Shown: piece by piece, positions 1-4,890 of the stretch
Layout: each line of letters starts with the position of its first letter
How positions within the stretch are numbered: position 1 is the first letter of the stretch
NCBI GenBank assembly: GCA_031389045.1
Contig: JANMSE010000340.1
Coordinates: forward strand, 1 to 5,490
Reading direction: 5' to 3'
Source: JABFSC01 sp031389045
GTDB taxonomy: Bacteria > Desulfobacterota > Binatia > Bin18
DNA: 5,490 nucleotides
Program-made: the position numbers and the translations under genes
The notes under the pieces: model-generated
Database searches by the model: none
Told to the model about the DNA's origin: nothing
The model's input: only the letters and a program-made list of their open reading frames with translations

Positions 1-1182
1 GCGGCGACTCCCGAAGAGACCGCGAAGATTAAAGCGCTGATCCGTGAAGCGATGCAAGCTGGCGCGATGGGGCTCTCGACCACCAACGGCCCGCAACATA
101 TCGGCTATCAAGGCCGTCCACTGGCCTGCCGTCTCTCCAGTCGCGAAGAACTGACGGCCTATTGTAATGTGCTGAAAGAACTCGGACACGGCGTGATCGA
201 ACTCGCACTTAACGATTCCCCAGGCGTCGTCTCTGAGAGTGATTATGATCTCCTGAATCTTTTGCTCTCTGAAAGTAATCGTCCGGTGACCTGGTTGGCG
301 TTGCTGAATCGTGACGACAAACCCGAAATTTGTCTGGAGACCTTGCGCCAGACCGAATCCCTGCTCAAACGTGGCGCGATCCCGCAAGTGACCTGCCGCC
401 CATTGATTATTCAGATTAACCTCCGCAATCCCTTTATCTTCGCCAACATGCCGTCGTGGAAACCCGCCTTCAACCAGACGGTCGAAACCCAGATCAATCT
501 CTATCGTGATGGTGCCTTCCGCACCGCTTTCCGCAAAGCGTTGCAGGAGCCACGCATCTTCTCTGACAAGACGCTGTGGACACGCCTCAATGTGAAAGAG
601 GTCACGAATCCCGCCATGAAGTCCATGGAAGGGAAGAGCGTGGCGCAGATCGCCCAAGACCGTAAAGCGGATCCGCTCGATACCTTCTTCGAACTCGCGA
701 TTGAGGACAACCTTGATATCCAGTTCACCATGGAATTGTTTAACGCCGATGAAACCCGCATTCCGGAGTTGATTACCGACTCCCGCACGATGATCGGTCT
801 GTCGGACGGTGGCGCGCATGTCGATATGCTGTGTGACGCGGGCTACTGCACCTATCTTATCGGTACCTGGGTACGCGATAGGAGCGCGATGACACTCGAA
901 CATGCGGTGCGAAGGATCACCTCCGAGCCAGCGAATTTCTTTGGTCTCAAGGACCGAGGTCGGCTCGCGGTGGGCATGGCGGCGGACGTGACCATTTTTG
1001 ACTACAACACCATCGGCTCCGGGAAACGCGCCGAGATGCGACACGACCTGCCTGGTGGTGGTCGCCGGTTGGTGATGCCCGCGAAGGGTGTGTGCTACAC
1101 GCTGGTCAACGGCCAGGTGTTACTCGAAGATGGCAAGCATAGTGGTGTTCTGCCAGGGCAAGTGCTCCGCGGCGGGATGTAA
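1..1182 (+). CDS. Amidohydrolase family protein (D-aminoacylase / N-acyl-D-amino-acid deacylase-like), 3' part
   Basis: The frame is open from base 1, so the N-terminus lies outside the window; 393 codons and a TAA are seen, and the ATG at 52 is internal. The visible part is the second half of a metal-dependent TIM-barrel amidohydrolase (amidohydrolase-3 / D-aminoacylase group). Near its start it has GAMGLST, a barrel-strand motif of that group. Further on comes the active-site segment GLSDGGAHV, with Asp at 805-807 and His at 817-819, then ITSEPA and the C-terminal beta-sandwich motif GMAADVTIFD. The family hydrolyses amide or cyclic amide bonds such as those of N-acyl-D-amino acids. The segment NLRNPFIFANMPSWKPAFNQ is typical of a broad environmental subgroup of unknown substrate, so the exact substrate cannot be named. 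No frameshift is visible. A terminator follows directly. Confidence 0.88.
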   Translation, partial: AATPEETAKIKALIREAMQAGAMGLSTTNGPQHIGYQGRPLACRLSSREELTAYCNVLKELGHGVIELALNDSPGVVSESDYDLLNLLLSESNRPVTWLALLNRDDKPEICLETLRQTESLLKRGAIPQVTCRPLIIQINLRNPFIFANMPSWKPAFNQTVETQINLYRDGAFRTAFRKALQEPRIFSDKTLWTRLNVKEVTNPAMKSMEGKSVAQIAQDRKADPLDTFFELAIEDNLDIQFTMELFNADETRIPELITDSRTMIGLSDGGAHVDMLCDAGYCTYLIGTWVRDRSAMTLEHAVRRITSEPANFFGLKDRGRLAVGMAADVTIFDYNTIGSGKRAEMRHDLPGGGRRLVMPAKGVCYTLVNGQVLLEDGKHSGVLPGQVLRGGM

Positions 1183-1206
1183 AATCACAAACCAACATGC
1201 AGCTTC

Positions 1207-1245
1207 CAGTGGCAGGACAGACAATGTTCCTGCCACTGTCTTTTT
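1207..1245 (+). terminator. Intrinsic terminator of the amidohydrolase gene
   Basis: A perfect 11-bp stem pairs 1207-1217 (CAGTGGCAGGA) with 1228-1238 around a 10-nt loop and is followed by GTCTTTTT. It lies 25 bases after the TAA. Stem plus U-tract is the classical Rho-independent form and indicates that the next gene has its own transcription start. Confidence 0.85.
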
Positions 1246-1263
1246 AACCCCACGAGATCGGAG

Positions 1264-1333
1264 AAGAATTAAGAATTAAGAAGACAGGATAGGATATGCG
1301 TTCTGCGTTCTGCATTCTGCGTTCTTAATTCTT
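1264..1333. repeat. Heptamer-based tandem and inverted repeat element
   Basis: Left arm: overlapping copies of a 12-mer (AAGAATTAAGAA) at 1264-1275 and 1271-1282, a period of 7. Right part: five consecutive heptamers from 1297, namely TGCGTTC, TGCGTTC, TGCATTC, TGCGTTC and TTAATTC. Bases 1322-1333 are the exact reverse complement of the left 12-mer, so the element can fold as a long hairpin. It resembles the short tandemly repeated heptamer (STRR) elements known in cyanobacteria and some other environmental bacteria. It sits immediately upstream of the GST ribosome binding site. Confidence 0.75.
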
Positions 1334-1337
1334 TTCC

Positions 1338-1344
1338 GAGGAGG
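1338..1344 (+). promoter_or_regulatory. Ribosome binding site of the GST gene
   Basis: GAGGAGG lies 7 nt before the ATG at 1352. This near-perfect Shine-Dalgarno sequence fixes the start of the GST gene. It lies just outside the heptamer element's inverted arm. Confidence 0.85.
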
Positions 1345-1351
1345 TTCGACT

Positions 1352-2044
1352 ATGGCTCGCCCGATTGATGTCTACTATTGGCCCACGCCGAATGGTTGGA
1401 AAGTGACGATTCTGCTCGAAGAACTCGGCGCTCCCTACAACATTATCCCCATCAACATCGGCAAAGGGGAACAGTTCAAGCCGGAATTCCTCAAGATTTC
1501 GCCGAATAACCGCATGCCCGCGCTGGTGGATCACGAGCCACTTGGTGGTGGTGAGCCACTAGCCATTTTTGAGTCCGGCGCGATGATGGAATATATCGCC
1601 GAGAAGCACGGCAAGTTCTTGCCCAAGGATGCCCGTGGCAAATACGAAGTGTTGCAATGGGTGTACTGGCAGATGGCCAACTTGGGTCCCAACTCAGGAC
1701 AAGCCAATCACTTCCGTCACTATGCCCCGGAGAAAATCGCCTACGGCATCAATCGCTATACTGATGAAGTGAATCGGCTCTACGGCGTGATGAACACGCG
1801 GCTGGCGGATCGCGAATATCTCGCGGGTGCGTACTCGATTGCTGACATGGCATCGTGGCCGTGGGTTGTCCCGTATGAGCGCGTGGGGCAGGACTTGAAC
1901 GATTTTCCGCATCTCAAGCGCTGGTTTGAAGCCCTGAAAGCGCGTCCCGCCGTGGATCGCGGCTATAAAGTCGGTCAGGAGTTACGACAAGAGATGAGCG
2001 AAGAGGCGAAGAAAGTGCTCTTTGGTCAACGGGCGCGGCAGTAG
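1352..2044 (+). CDS. Glutathione S-transferase family protein, YfcG/YghU (Nu-class) type
   Basis: A 230-residue cytosolic protein with an N-terminal thioredoxin-like domain (about 1-88) and an all-alpha C-terminal domain. The N-terminus reads DVYYWPTPNGWKVTILLEE, which matches the Thr-Pro-Asn active-site motif (T12-P13-N14) of E. coli YfcG. It is followed by the glutathione-site motifs SPNNRMPALVD (50-60) and FESGA (73-77). The C-terminal half has LQWVYWQMANLGP and YSIADMASWPWV, both diagnostic of this subgroup. Nu-class members lack a catalytic Cys or Ser and act as glutathione-dependent disulfide or peroxide reductases with little classical transferase activity; that role is inferred from family knowledge. 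Length is normal for the family (YfcG is 215 residues). The gene ends with TAG at 2042-2044. Confidence 0.92.
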   Translation: MARPIDVYYWPTPNGWKVTILLEELGAPYNIIPINIGKGEQFKPEFLKISPNNRMPALVDHEPLGGGEPLAIFESGAMMEYIAEKHGKFLPKDARGKYEVLQWVYWQMANLGPNSGQANHFRHYAPEKIAYGINRYTDEVNRLYGVMNTRLADREYLAGAYSIADMASWPWVVPYERVGQDLNDFPHLKRWFEALKARPAVDRGYKVGQELRQEMSEEAKKVLFGQRARQ

Positions 2045-2051
2045 TGCTCGG

Positions 2052-2078
2052 TCAGAATTCTCTCCACCAGGATTCTGA
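2052..2078. repeat. Imperfect hairpin just after the GST gene
   Basis: TCAGAAT at 2052-2058 pairs with ATTCTGA at 2072-2078, and the stem extends inwards by a G-U and two more pairs around a 7-nt loop. No U-tract follows, so a role as transcription terminator is uncertain; it may instead stabilise the 3' end of the mRNA. Confidence 0.4.
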
Positions 2079-2130
2079 AAATTCCCTCTCTCGGTTGGGC
2101 AATGACATGAAGTGGAGAGGTTCCGAAGTC

Positions 2131-2166
2131 CCCTCTCCCGGCTGGGAGAGGGTTAGGGTGAGGGGG
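2131..2166. repeat. REP-like palindrome (CCCTCTCCC / GGGAGAGGG)
   Basis: A perfect 9-bp stem, 2131-2139 with 2144-2152, encloses a GGCT loop and is followed by TTAGGGTGAGGGGG. This arrangement is a very widespread intergenic repeat in proteobacterial and related genomes. Read on the minus strand it gives the well-known spurious peptide PHPNPLPAGRG. It lies in the 189-base GST-SDR spacer. Its function is unknown; it could be a mobile palindrome or an mRNA-stabilising element. Confidence 0.7.
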
Positions 2167-2219
2167 ATCAAGTGACCTTTTCCTTAGCGGGAACGTGAGA
2201 CTGGGAAACAATGAATCGC

Positions 2220-2227
2220 AGGAGGAA
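2220..2227 (+). promoter_or_regulatory. Ribosome binding site deciding the SDR start
   Basis: AGGAGGAA with the best spacing (8 nt) to the ATG at 2234. This favours 2234 over the in-frame GTG at 2195, which would place the Shine-Dalgarno site inside the coding sequence. Confidence 0.8.
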
Positions 2228-2233
2228 GAATCC

Positions 2234-3106
2234 ATGAAGTTGCAAGATAAAGTCGCGGTGATCACAGGCGGTGCGAGCGGCATGGGGCAAGCCACGGCGA
2301 TGCGCTTTCTCGACGAGGGCGCGCGCGTGGTTGTCGCGGATTTCAATGAAGCCAATGGTAAGGCCACCGTTGCCCTGGCCGCGAAAGTTGGCCACGCCGA
2401 CAAGATTCGTTTCCTCCGTACTGATGTCGCGAAAGAGGCGGATGTCAAAGCGATGATCGACTGCGCGATGTCGAGTTTTGGGCGGCTCGACATCGTGTTC
2501 AATAACGCTGGGGTCGGCGGGGCGATTGGGCCGGTGTGGGATATCGAGGAGGACGAGTGGGACTATACCTTCGATGTGCTGGTGAAAGGCGTGTTCTTTG
2601 GGATCAAGCATGCGGCGCGCGTGATGAAGCAACAGGGGCAGGGTGGGGCGATTATCAATACGGCATCGACCGCGGGATTAAGTGGTGGGTCTGGTCCATT
2701 GGTGTATTCCGCGGCCAAAGCGGCGGTGATCAATTTGACGAAAGCCTCGGCGGTGCAACTCGCGCCGGACCGGATTCGCGTGAACGCGATTTGTCCAGGT
2801 GGGATCGTGACGGGCCTGACCGACCAGGGCAATCCGGAAGAGGCAAACAAGCGTATGGCGACATTTCAACCGTGGCCAGAGGCTGGACAAGGGAAATATA
2901 TCGCGGGCGCGGCGTTGTTTTTGGCGAGTGAAGATGCGGGATTTGTGACCGGTGAGGCGTTGGTGGTGGACGGCGGGCTCACGGCGATTGGGCCAGACAT
3001 GTGGCGGCGCATGGGGATTCCTCAAGAAGCCACCGTGCACCGGAGTCGCGTCAATCGCGGCAGTACCGGTGAGAAGACGACCGTGCGCCCGGCGAAGCAG
3101 GTGTAG
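2234..3106 (+). CDS. Short-chain dehydrogenase/reductase (classical SDR, NAD-type)
   Basis: A 290-residue Rossmann-fold oxidoreductase. Visible motifs are the cofactor loop TGGASGMG (11-18), Asp36 at the end of beta-2 (favours NAD(H) over NADP(H)), D64-V65 near the adenine ring, NNAG (90-93), catalytic Ser145, and the YSAAK motif with Tyr158 and Lys162. ICPGG and VDGGLTA follow. Classical SDRs oxidise or reduce alcohol and carbonyl groups; the substrate cannot be read from sequence. Two oddities: the position that usually carries the fourth tetrad residue, Asn (the vNlkG motif), reads VLVKG, with Leu116 in its place; and a basic tail of about 35 residues follows the normal VDGG end, so the protein is longer than the usual ~250. 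The start at 2234 begins MKLQDKVAVITGG, exactly the family N-terminus. The TAG stop lies inside a GTAGGGTG repeat motif. Confidence 0.92.
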   Translation: MKLQDKVAVITGGASGMGQATAMRFLDEGARVVVADFNEANGKATVALAAKVGHADKIRFLRTDVAKEADVKAMIDCAMSSFGRLDIVFNNAGVGGAIGPVWDIEEDEWDYTFDVLVKGVFFGIKHAARVMKQQGQGGAIINTASTAGLSGGSGPLVYSAAKAAVINLTKASAVQLAPDRIRVNAICPGGIVTGLTDQGNPEEANKRMATFQPWPEAGQGKYIAGAALFLASEDAGFVTGEALVVDGGLTAIGPDMWRRMGIPQEATVHRSRVNRGSTGEKTTVRPAKQV

Positions 3107-3135
3107 GGTGGGAAGGGCACGGGAGGCCGTGCCCT
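3103..3135. repeat. GTAGGGTG element with hairpin after the SDR gene
   Basis: GTAGGGTG (3103-3110) contains the SDR stop codon. A perfect 9-bp stem follows, 3114-3122 (AGGGCACGG) with 3127-3135, around a GAGG loop. There is no T-run on either side, so it is at best a weak terminator. The same GTAGGGTG opens another palindromic element at 3543. It ends 7 bases before the start of the readable toxin fragment and may mark the edge of a rearrangement. Confidence 0.55.
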
Positions 3136-3141
3136 CGATAA

Positions 3142-3210
3142 AGTGCGATTTGCAGTTCCCTTCAGCAAAAGGACATTGCTCTGGCGACCGACTCGGCCCG
3201 TAATTTTTAG
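3142..3210 (+). pseudogene. C-terminal remnant of a RelE/HigB-family toxin (HI1419 type)
   Basis: Between an in-frame TAA at 3139-3141 and the TAG at 3208-3210, the frame reads 22 residues ending SSLQQKDIALATDSARNF. Toxins that precede HI1420-type antitoxins end in a very similar tail, roughly K-S-T-Q-x-(K/R)-D-I-A-x-A-K-E-L-A-R-N-L. The Q, DIA, A and ARN positions are kept here. The stop codon overlaps the Shine-Dalgarno site of the antitoxin gene (TAGGAG), the spacing expected of a coupled toxin-antitoxin operon. The first ~75 residues of a normal ~100-residue toxin are absent; upstream there is only a hairpin and then the SDR gene. I read this as a truncated toxin gene. The match is short and rests on recalled family consensus, so chance similarity is not excluded. 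Confidence 0.6.
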
Positions 3211-3213
3211 GAG
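3209..3213 (+). promoter_or_regulatory. Ribosome binding site of the antitoxin gene
   Basis: AGGAG lies 9 nt before the ATG at 3223 and overlaps the TAG that ends the toxin remnant, suggesting former translational coupling. Confidence 0.75.
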
Positions 3214-3222
3214 TGACAAGCT

Positions 3223-3546
3223 ATGCCCAAAGCCGCTACGAGGAAAACAACGAAGACGAAGACCATTCCGTATGACGTTGCCGAACAGCTCCGGAGCCCG
3301 GAAGAAATGGCCGCGTATCTTGATGCCTGGCTGACGGAAGCCCCCGATGATGCGGCGGGTATCGCGAGAGCACTTGGTGACATTGTCCGCGCCAAGGGGA
3401 TGACGCAAGTCGCGAAGGATTCCGGTCTCAGTCGTGAGAGTCTGTACAAGGCTCTCAGCGCGGATGGGAACCCAAGTTTCGCTACAGTGCTCAAGGTGGC
3501 GCGCGCCCTTGGGGTCCAGCTCCATGCCGAGCCAGCCTCATCGTAG
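3223..3546 (+). CDS. Addiction-module antidote protein, HI1420/HigA-like HTH regulator (orphan antitoxin)
   Basis: A 107-residue protein with a Lys/Thr-rich N-terminal tail (1-14), then the family signature: PYDVAEQLRSPEEMAAYLDAWL (16-37), ARALGDIVRAKGM (48-60) and an XRE-type helix-turn-helix (about 60-87) reading TQVAKDSGLSRESLYKALS, then GNPSFATVLKVARALGVQL (82-100). This matches the probable addiction module antidote family (HI1420-like) nearly end to end. Such proteins neutralise a RelE/HigB-like toxin encoded just upstream and repress the operon by binding its promoter. Here only a C-terminal toxin fragment is left upstream, so the protein would act as a stand-alone regulator, as an anti-toxin against related toxins elsewhere, or be on its way to loss. 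The reading frame is intact. Its TAG stop lies in the first bases of a palindromic repeat. Confidence 0.9.
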   Translation: MPKAATRKTTKTKTIPYDVAEQLRSPEEMAAYLDAWLTEAPDDAAGIARALGDIVRAKGMTQVAKDSGLSRESLYKALSADGNPSFATVLKVARALGVQLHAEPASS

Positions 3547-3591
3547 GGTGCATTGGTGCACCGGATTGGTGGTGCGCCGAGCGTACCCTAC
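3543..3591. repeat. REP-like imperfect palindrome (GTAGGGT ... ACCCTAC)
   Basis: Outer arms are GTAGGGT at 3543-3549 and ACCCTAC at 3585-3591. Inner arms are GGTGCACC at 3555-3562 and GGTGCGCC at 3571-3578, separated from the outer arms by imperfectly paired bases. Together they form a ~49-bp stem-loop with internal loops. GTAGGGTGC...GCACC palindromes are a common class of dispersed intergenic repeat. The left arm supplies the stop codon of the antitoxin gene. It could also act as a 3' mRNA structure. Confidence 0.65.
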
Positions 3592-3929
3592 CAGCTCAGC
3601 AGGCGCATGGGACTTTGGTCTGCAGAACGAACACTCGCCGACTGGTAACCCCGTGTTTATCGCGTACCTCTCTGCGTCATTGTATGCTGCATGTGTTCTG
3701 TAGCTCCCTTGGTCGTACTGATGCTCGCCACCGTGTTTGGCTATCTGATTACACCCGTCCACATGTATGGTCACGTGAGGATTGTTCCTGCTTTCATAGG
3801 TCACGAACAACATCGCACCTTCTGTAGTTCGACTATGATCTGGTTTTCGGACCGCGTCCTAATGCCGCTTGGTCCGTTTTATGGCAGCTTCTACAAGTGA
3901 ATACAAGTTGTCATTAGTCTGCCGACCCA
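3592..3929. other. Stretch with no certain gene
   Basis: About 340 bases between the palindrome after the antitoxin gene and the end of the HNH gene. It holds one plausible small ORF (3691-3900, listed separately). I see no RNA gene, clear promoter or terminator here. Minus-strand frames are open in places but run through the palindrome and have no family-like sequence. Confidence 0.5.
3691..3900 (+). CDS. Possible small membrane or exported protein of unknown family (69 aa)
   Basis: I do not recognise this protein. It begins MCSVAPLVVLMLATVFGYLI, a hydrophobic stretch that could be a signal anchor or one membrane segment. A polar middle follows (MYGHVRIVPAFIGHEQHRTF), then an aromatic-rich tail (WFSDRVLMPLGPFYGSFYK). 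The composition is protein-like rather than random. Against it, no Shine-Dalgarno sequence precedes the ATG, and the frame is open upstream to a TAA at 3646-3648 without another ATG. It could be a real small gene, the end of a degraded larger gene, or chance. It is in the same direction as the antitoxin gene and convergent with the HNH gene. Confidence 0.33.
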   Translation: MCSVAPLVVLMLATVFGYLITPVHMYGHVRIVPAFIGHEQHRTFCSSTMIWFSDRVLMPLGPFYGSFYK

Positions 3930-4021
3930 CTACGGTTCCACCGGATGCAGGCGCAAGGCGCCCCAGAGTTCTCGCAACGACACGATAAGTTCATTATTCA
4001 GCCGCAACGCGGCTACCGTGT
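3930..4021 (-). pseudogene. Frameshifted 3' end of the HNH endonuclease gene
   Basis: Immediately after the HNH frame stops, a second minus-strand frame continues the same protein: TVAALRLNNELIVSLRELW followed by GALRLHPVEP, ending at a TAG (3930-3932). HNH proteins of this type normally finish with GRTAVGRATVAALRLNN...LHPP-like tails. The register is recovered by supplying one base at about 4019-4022, between the codons for GR and TV. The loss of one base therefore removes ~28 residues from the product. It may be a true mutation or a sequencing or assembly error. Confidence 0.75.
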
Positions 4022-4354
4022 CCGACCCACCGCCGTTGACCCGATGATCCGTGTACCGTTCTGACTCCAGGTAAAGTGTCGTACCCAGTGCTGACGGCGG
4101 GGGTGAAACAATCGTGTGGACCGTCCTGTTTGCGGGTCGCGCGCCTGTGTTTGCTTCCATTTGTACCCGTTGCACGCGCGACAACACAAACAGAGATTGG
4201 CGAGGACCGTGCGGCCTCTGGCTGTGGTCGGGATAATGTGATCAACTTCCAACGGAAGACCGAGCAGCCGCTCGAAGCTATGACAATAGGCGCAACGAGG
4301 GGCGGGGAATTCCGTGCGTAAGGAATGACGTACGGAAGGGGGGAGCGAACTCAT
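4013..4354 (-). CDS. HNH endonuclease, C-terminally truncated by a frameshift
   Basis: As it stands, a 113-residue protein from the ATG at 4354 to the stop at 4013-4015; about 142 residues if the frameshift is repaired. It has the beta-beta-alpha-metal HNH nuclease core: zinc ligand pair C21-x-x-C24, catalytic LEVDHIIP with D38-H39, LANLCLCCRACN with N53, the second zinc pair C58-x-x-C61 and N62 in the last HNH position. The following QTQARDPQTG...LFHPRRQHW...HFTWSQNGTRIIG is the characteristic tail of a stand-alone HNH group common in cyanobacteria and Chloroflexi. It would cut or nick DNA; target and role are unknown. The frame is open upstream to 4462, but that part overlaps the RHH gene. 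The ATG at 4354 is 11 nt after that gene's stop, so translation is probably coupled; no clear Shine-Dalgarno site is present. Confidence 0.85.
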   Translation of the reverse strand: MSSLPPSVRHSLRTEFPAPRCAYCHSFERLLGLPLEVDHIIPTTARGRTVLANLCLCCRACNGYKWKQTQARDPQTGRSTRLFHPRRQHWVRHFTWSQNGTRIIGSTAVGRTR

Positions 4355-4365
4355 GGCACGAGTTC

Positions 4366-4782
4366 TTAGGCCGGGCGCGCTTTCTGACGTTGCGTCAGGA
4401 GATATTGCGCCTTCGCTTTGTTCCGTGAGACGTGCAGGTATGTTTGCTGAAGCGCTTCCCATTCCGCTCGTTCACGTGTGTTCAGGGTTTCCGCTTCTTG
4501 CTTCCGTATCAAAACGGTAAATCGTCGCTGTTGCTTTTGCGGCAAGAACGCCTCGGCAATGGCGCGCAACGCCTCATTATCTAGCAATGTCCAGCCCGCT
4601 AACTCCTTAGTCACAGCCGGTGGTACTTCGTCAGGCAACCGTGGCAGTGATGCCTCCACCACCGAGGCAATAACCTCGCTCGCGTTACACTTCGTGAGAC
4701 GAGCCGTCCGTTCTACACGGCGGCAAAGATACGCGGGTAATGTGACTCTCATTCCTCGTGTGCTGATAGCTCTTGCTTTCAT
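4366..4782 (-). CDS. Ribbon-helix-helix-like protein paired with the HNH endonuclease
   Basis: About 138 residues. Residues 11-46 (MRVTLPAYLCRRVERTAR, then NASEVIASVVEASLP) have the beta-strand plus two-helix pattern of a CopG/Arc-type ribbon-helix-helix DNA-binding domain. The rest (67-132) is Glu/Arg/Gln-rich and helical, with LDNEALRAIAEAFLP, QQRRFTVLIRKQEAETL and TRERAEWEALQQTYL, which could form a helical hairpin or coiled coil. From memory, proteins of this layout are recurrently encoded just upstream of HNH nucleases of the type found here, and 11 bases separate the two genes. An antitoxin-like or targeting role is inference only. The start is uncertain: ATGs at 4791, 4782 and 4752 and a GTG at 4833 are in frame, none with a good Shine-Dalgarno site. 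I chose 4782; 4833 lies in a tandem repeat and is unlikely. Confidence 0.75.
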   Translation of the reverse strand: MKARAISTRGMRVTLPAYLCRRVERTARLTKCNASEVIASVVEASLPRLPDEVPPAVTKELAGWTLLDNEALRAIAEAFLPQKQQRRFTVLIRKQEAETLNTRERAEWEALQQTYLHVSRNKAKAQYLLTQRQKARPA

Positions 4783-4831
4783 AGCGGGCATTCTATGAGT
4801 GGGATGCTTGAGTGTCAAAATGCCTTTCTGC

Positions 4832-4859
4832 ACTCGGAACTTGAAACTCGGAACTTTCC
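4832..4859. repeat. Heptamer tandem array
   Basis: Four consecutive heptamers on the + strand: ACTCGGA, ACTTGAA, ACTCGGA, ACTTTCC. The alternating period of 7 (14 for the exact copies) resembles STRR-type arrays. It lies in the 108-base spacer between the FGE-like mini gene and the RHH gene. It shares the 7-nt periodicity, but not the sequence, of the element at 1264-1333. Confidence 0.65.
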
Positions 4860-4890
4860 AAAGCGGATGACCTCGTAGTCGTTGTTTTGC

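Noticed and set aside
1264..1333. CRISPR array
   Set aside because: The repeats are 7-nt tandem units without spacers of constant length, and no cas genes are present.
2026..2502. Minus-strand frame of 158 codons across the GST-SDR spacer
   Set aside because: It is opposite the SDR N-terminus and reads the spacer palindrome as PHPNPLPAGRG, a hallmark of spurious ORFs over this repeat.
3114..3135. Hairpin after the SDR gene as an intrinsic terminator
   Set aside because: The stem is strong but no T-tract follows on either strand, so it is listed as a repeat only.
3022..3525. Minus-strand frame of 167 codons
   Set aside because: Antisense to the SDR tail, the hairpin and the well-supported antitoxin gene; no family-like motif.
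3538..3813. Minus-strand frame of 91 codons
   Set aside because: It ends inside the palindrome at 3543-3591, and its sequence has no recognisable domain or ribosome binding site.
4355..4462. Extended N-terminus for the HNH protein
   Set aside because: This part overlaps the RHH gene in another frame and precedes the normal family start; the ATG at 4354 is better placed.
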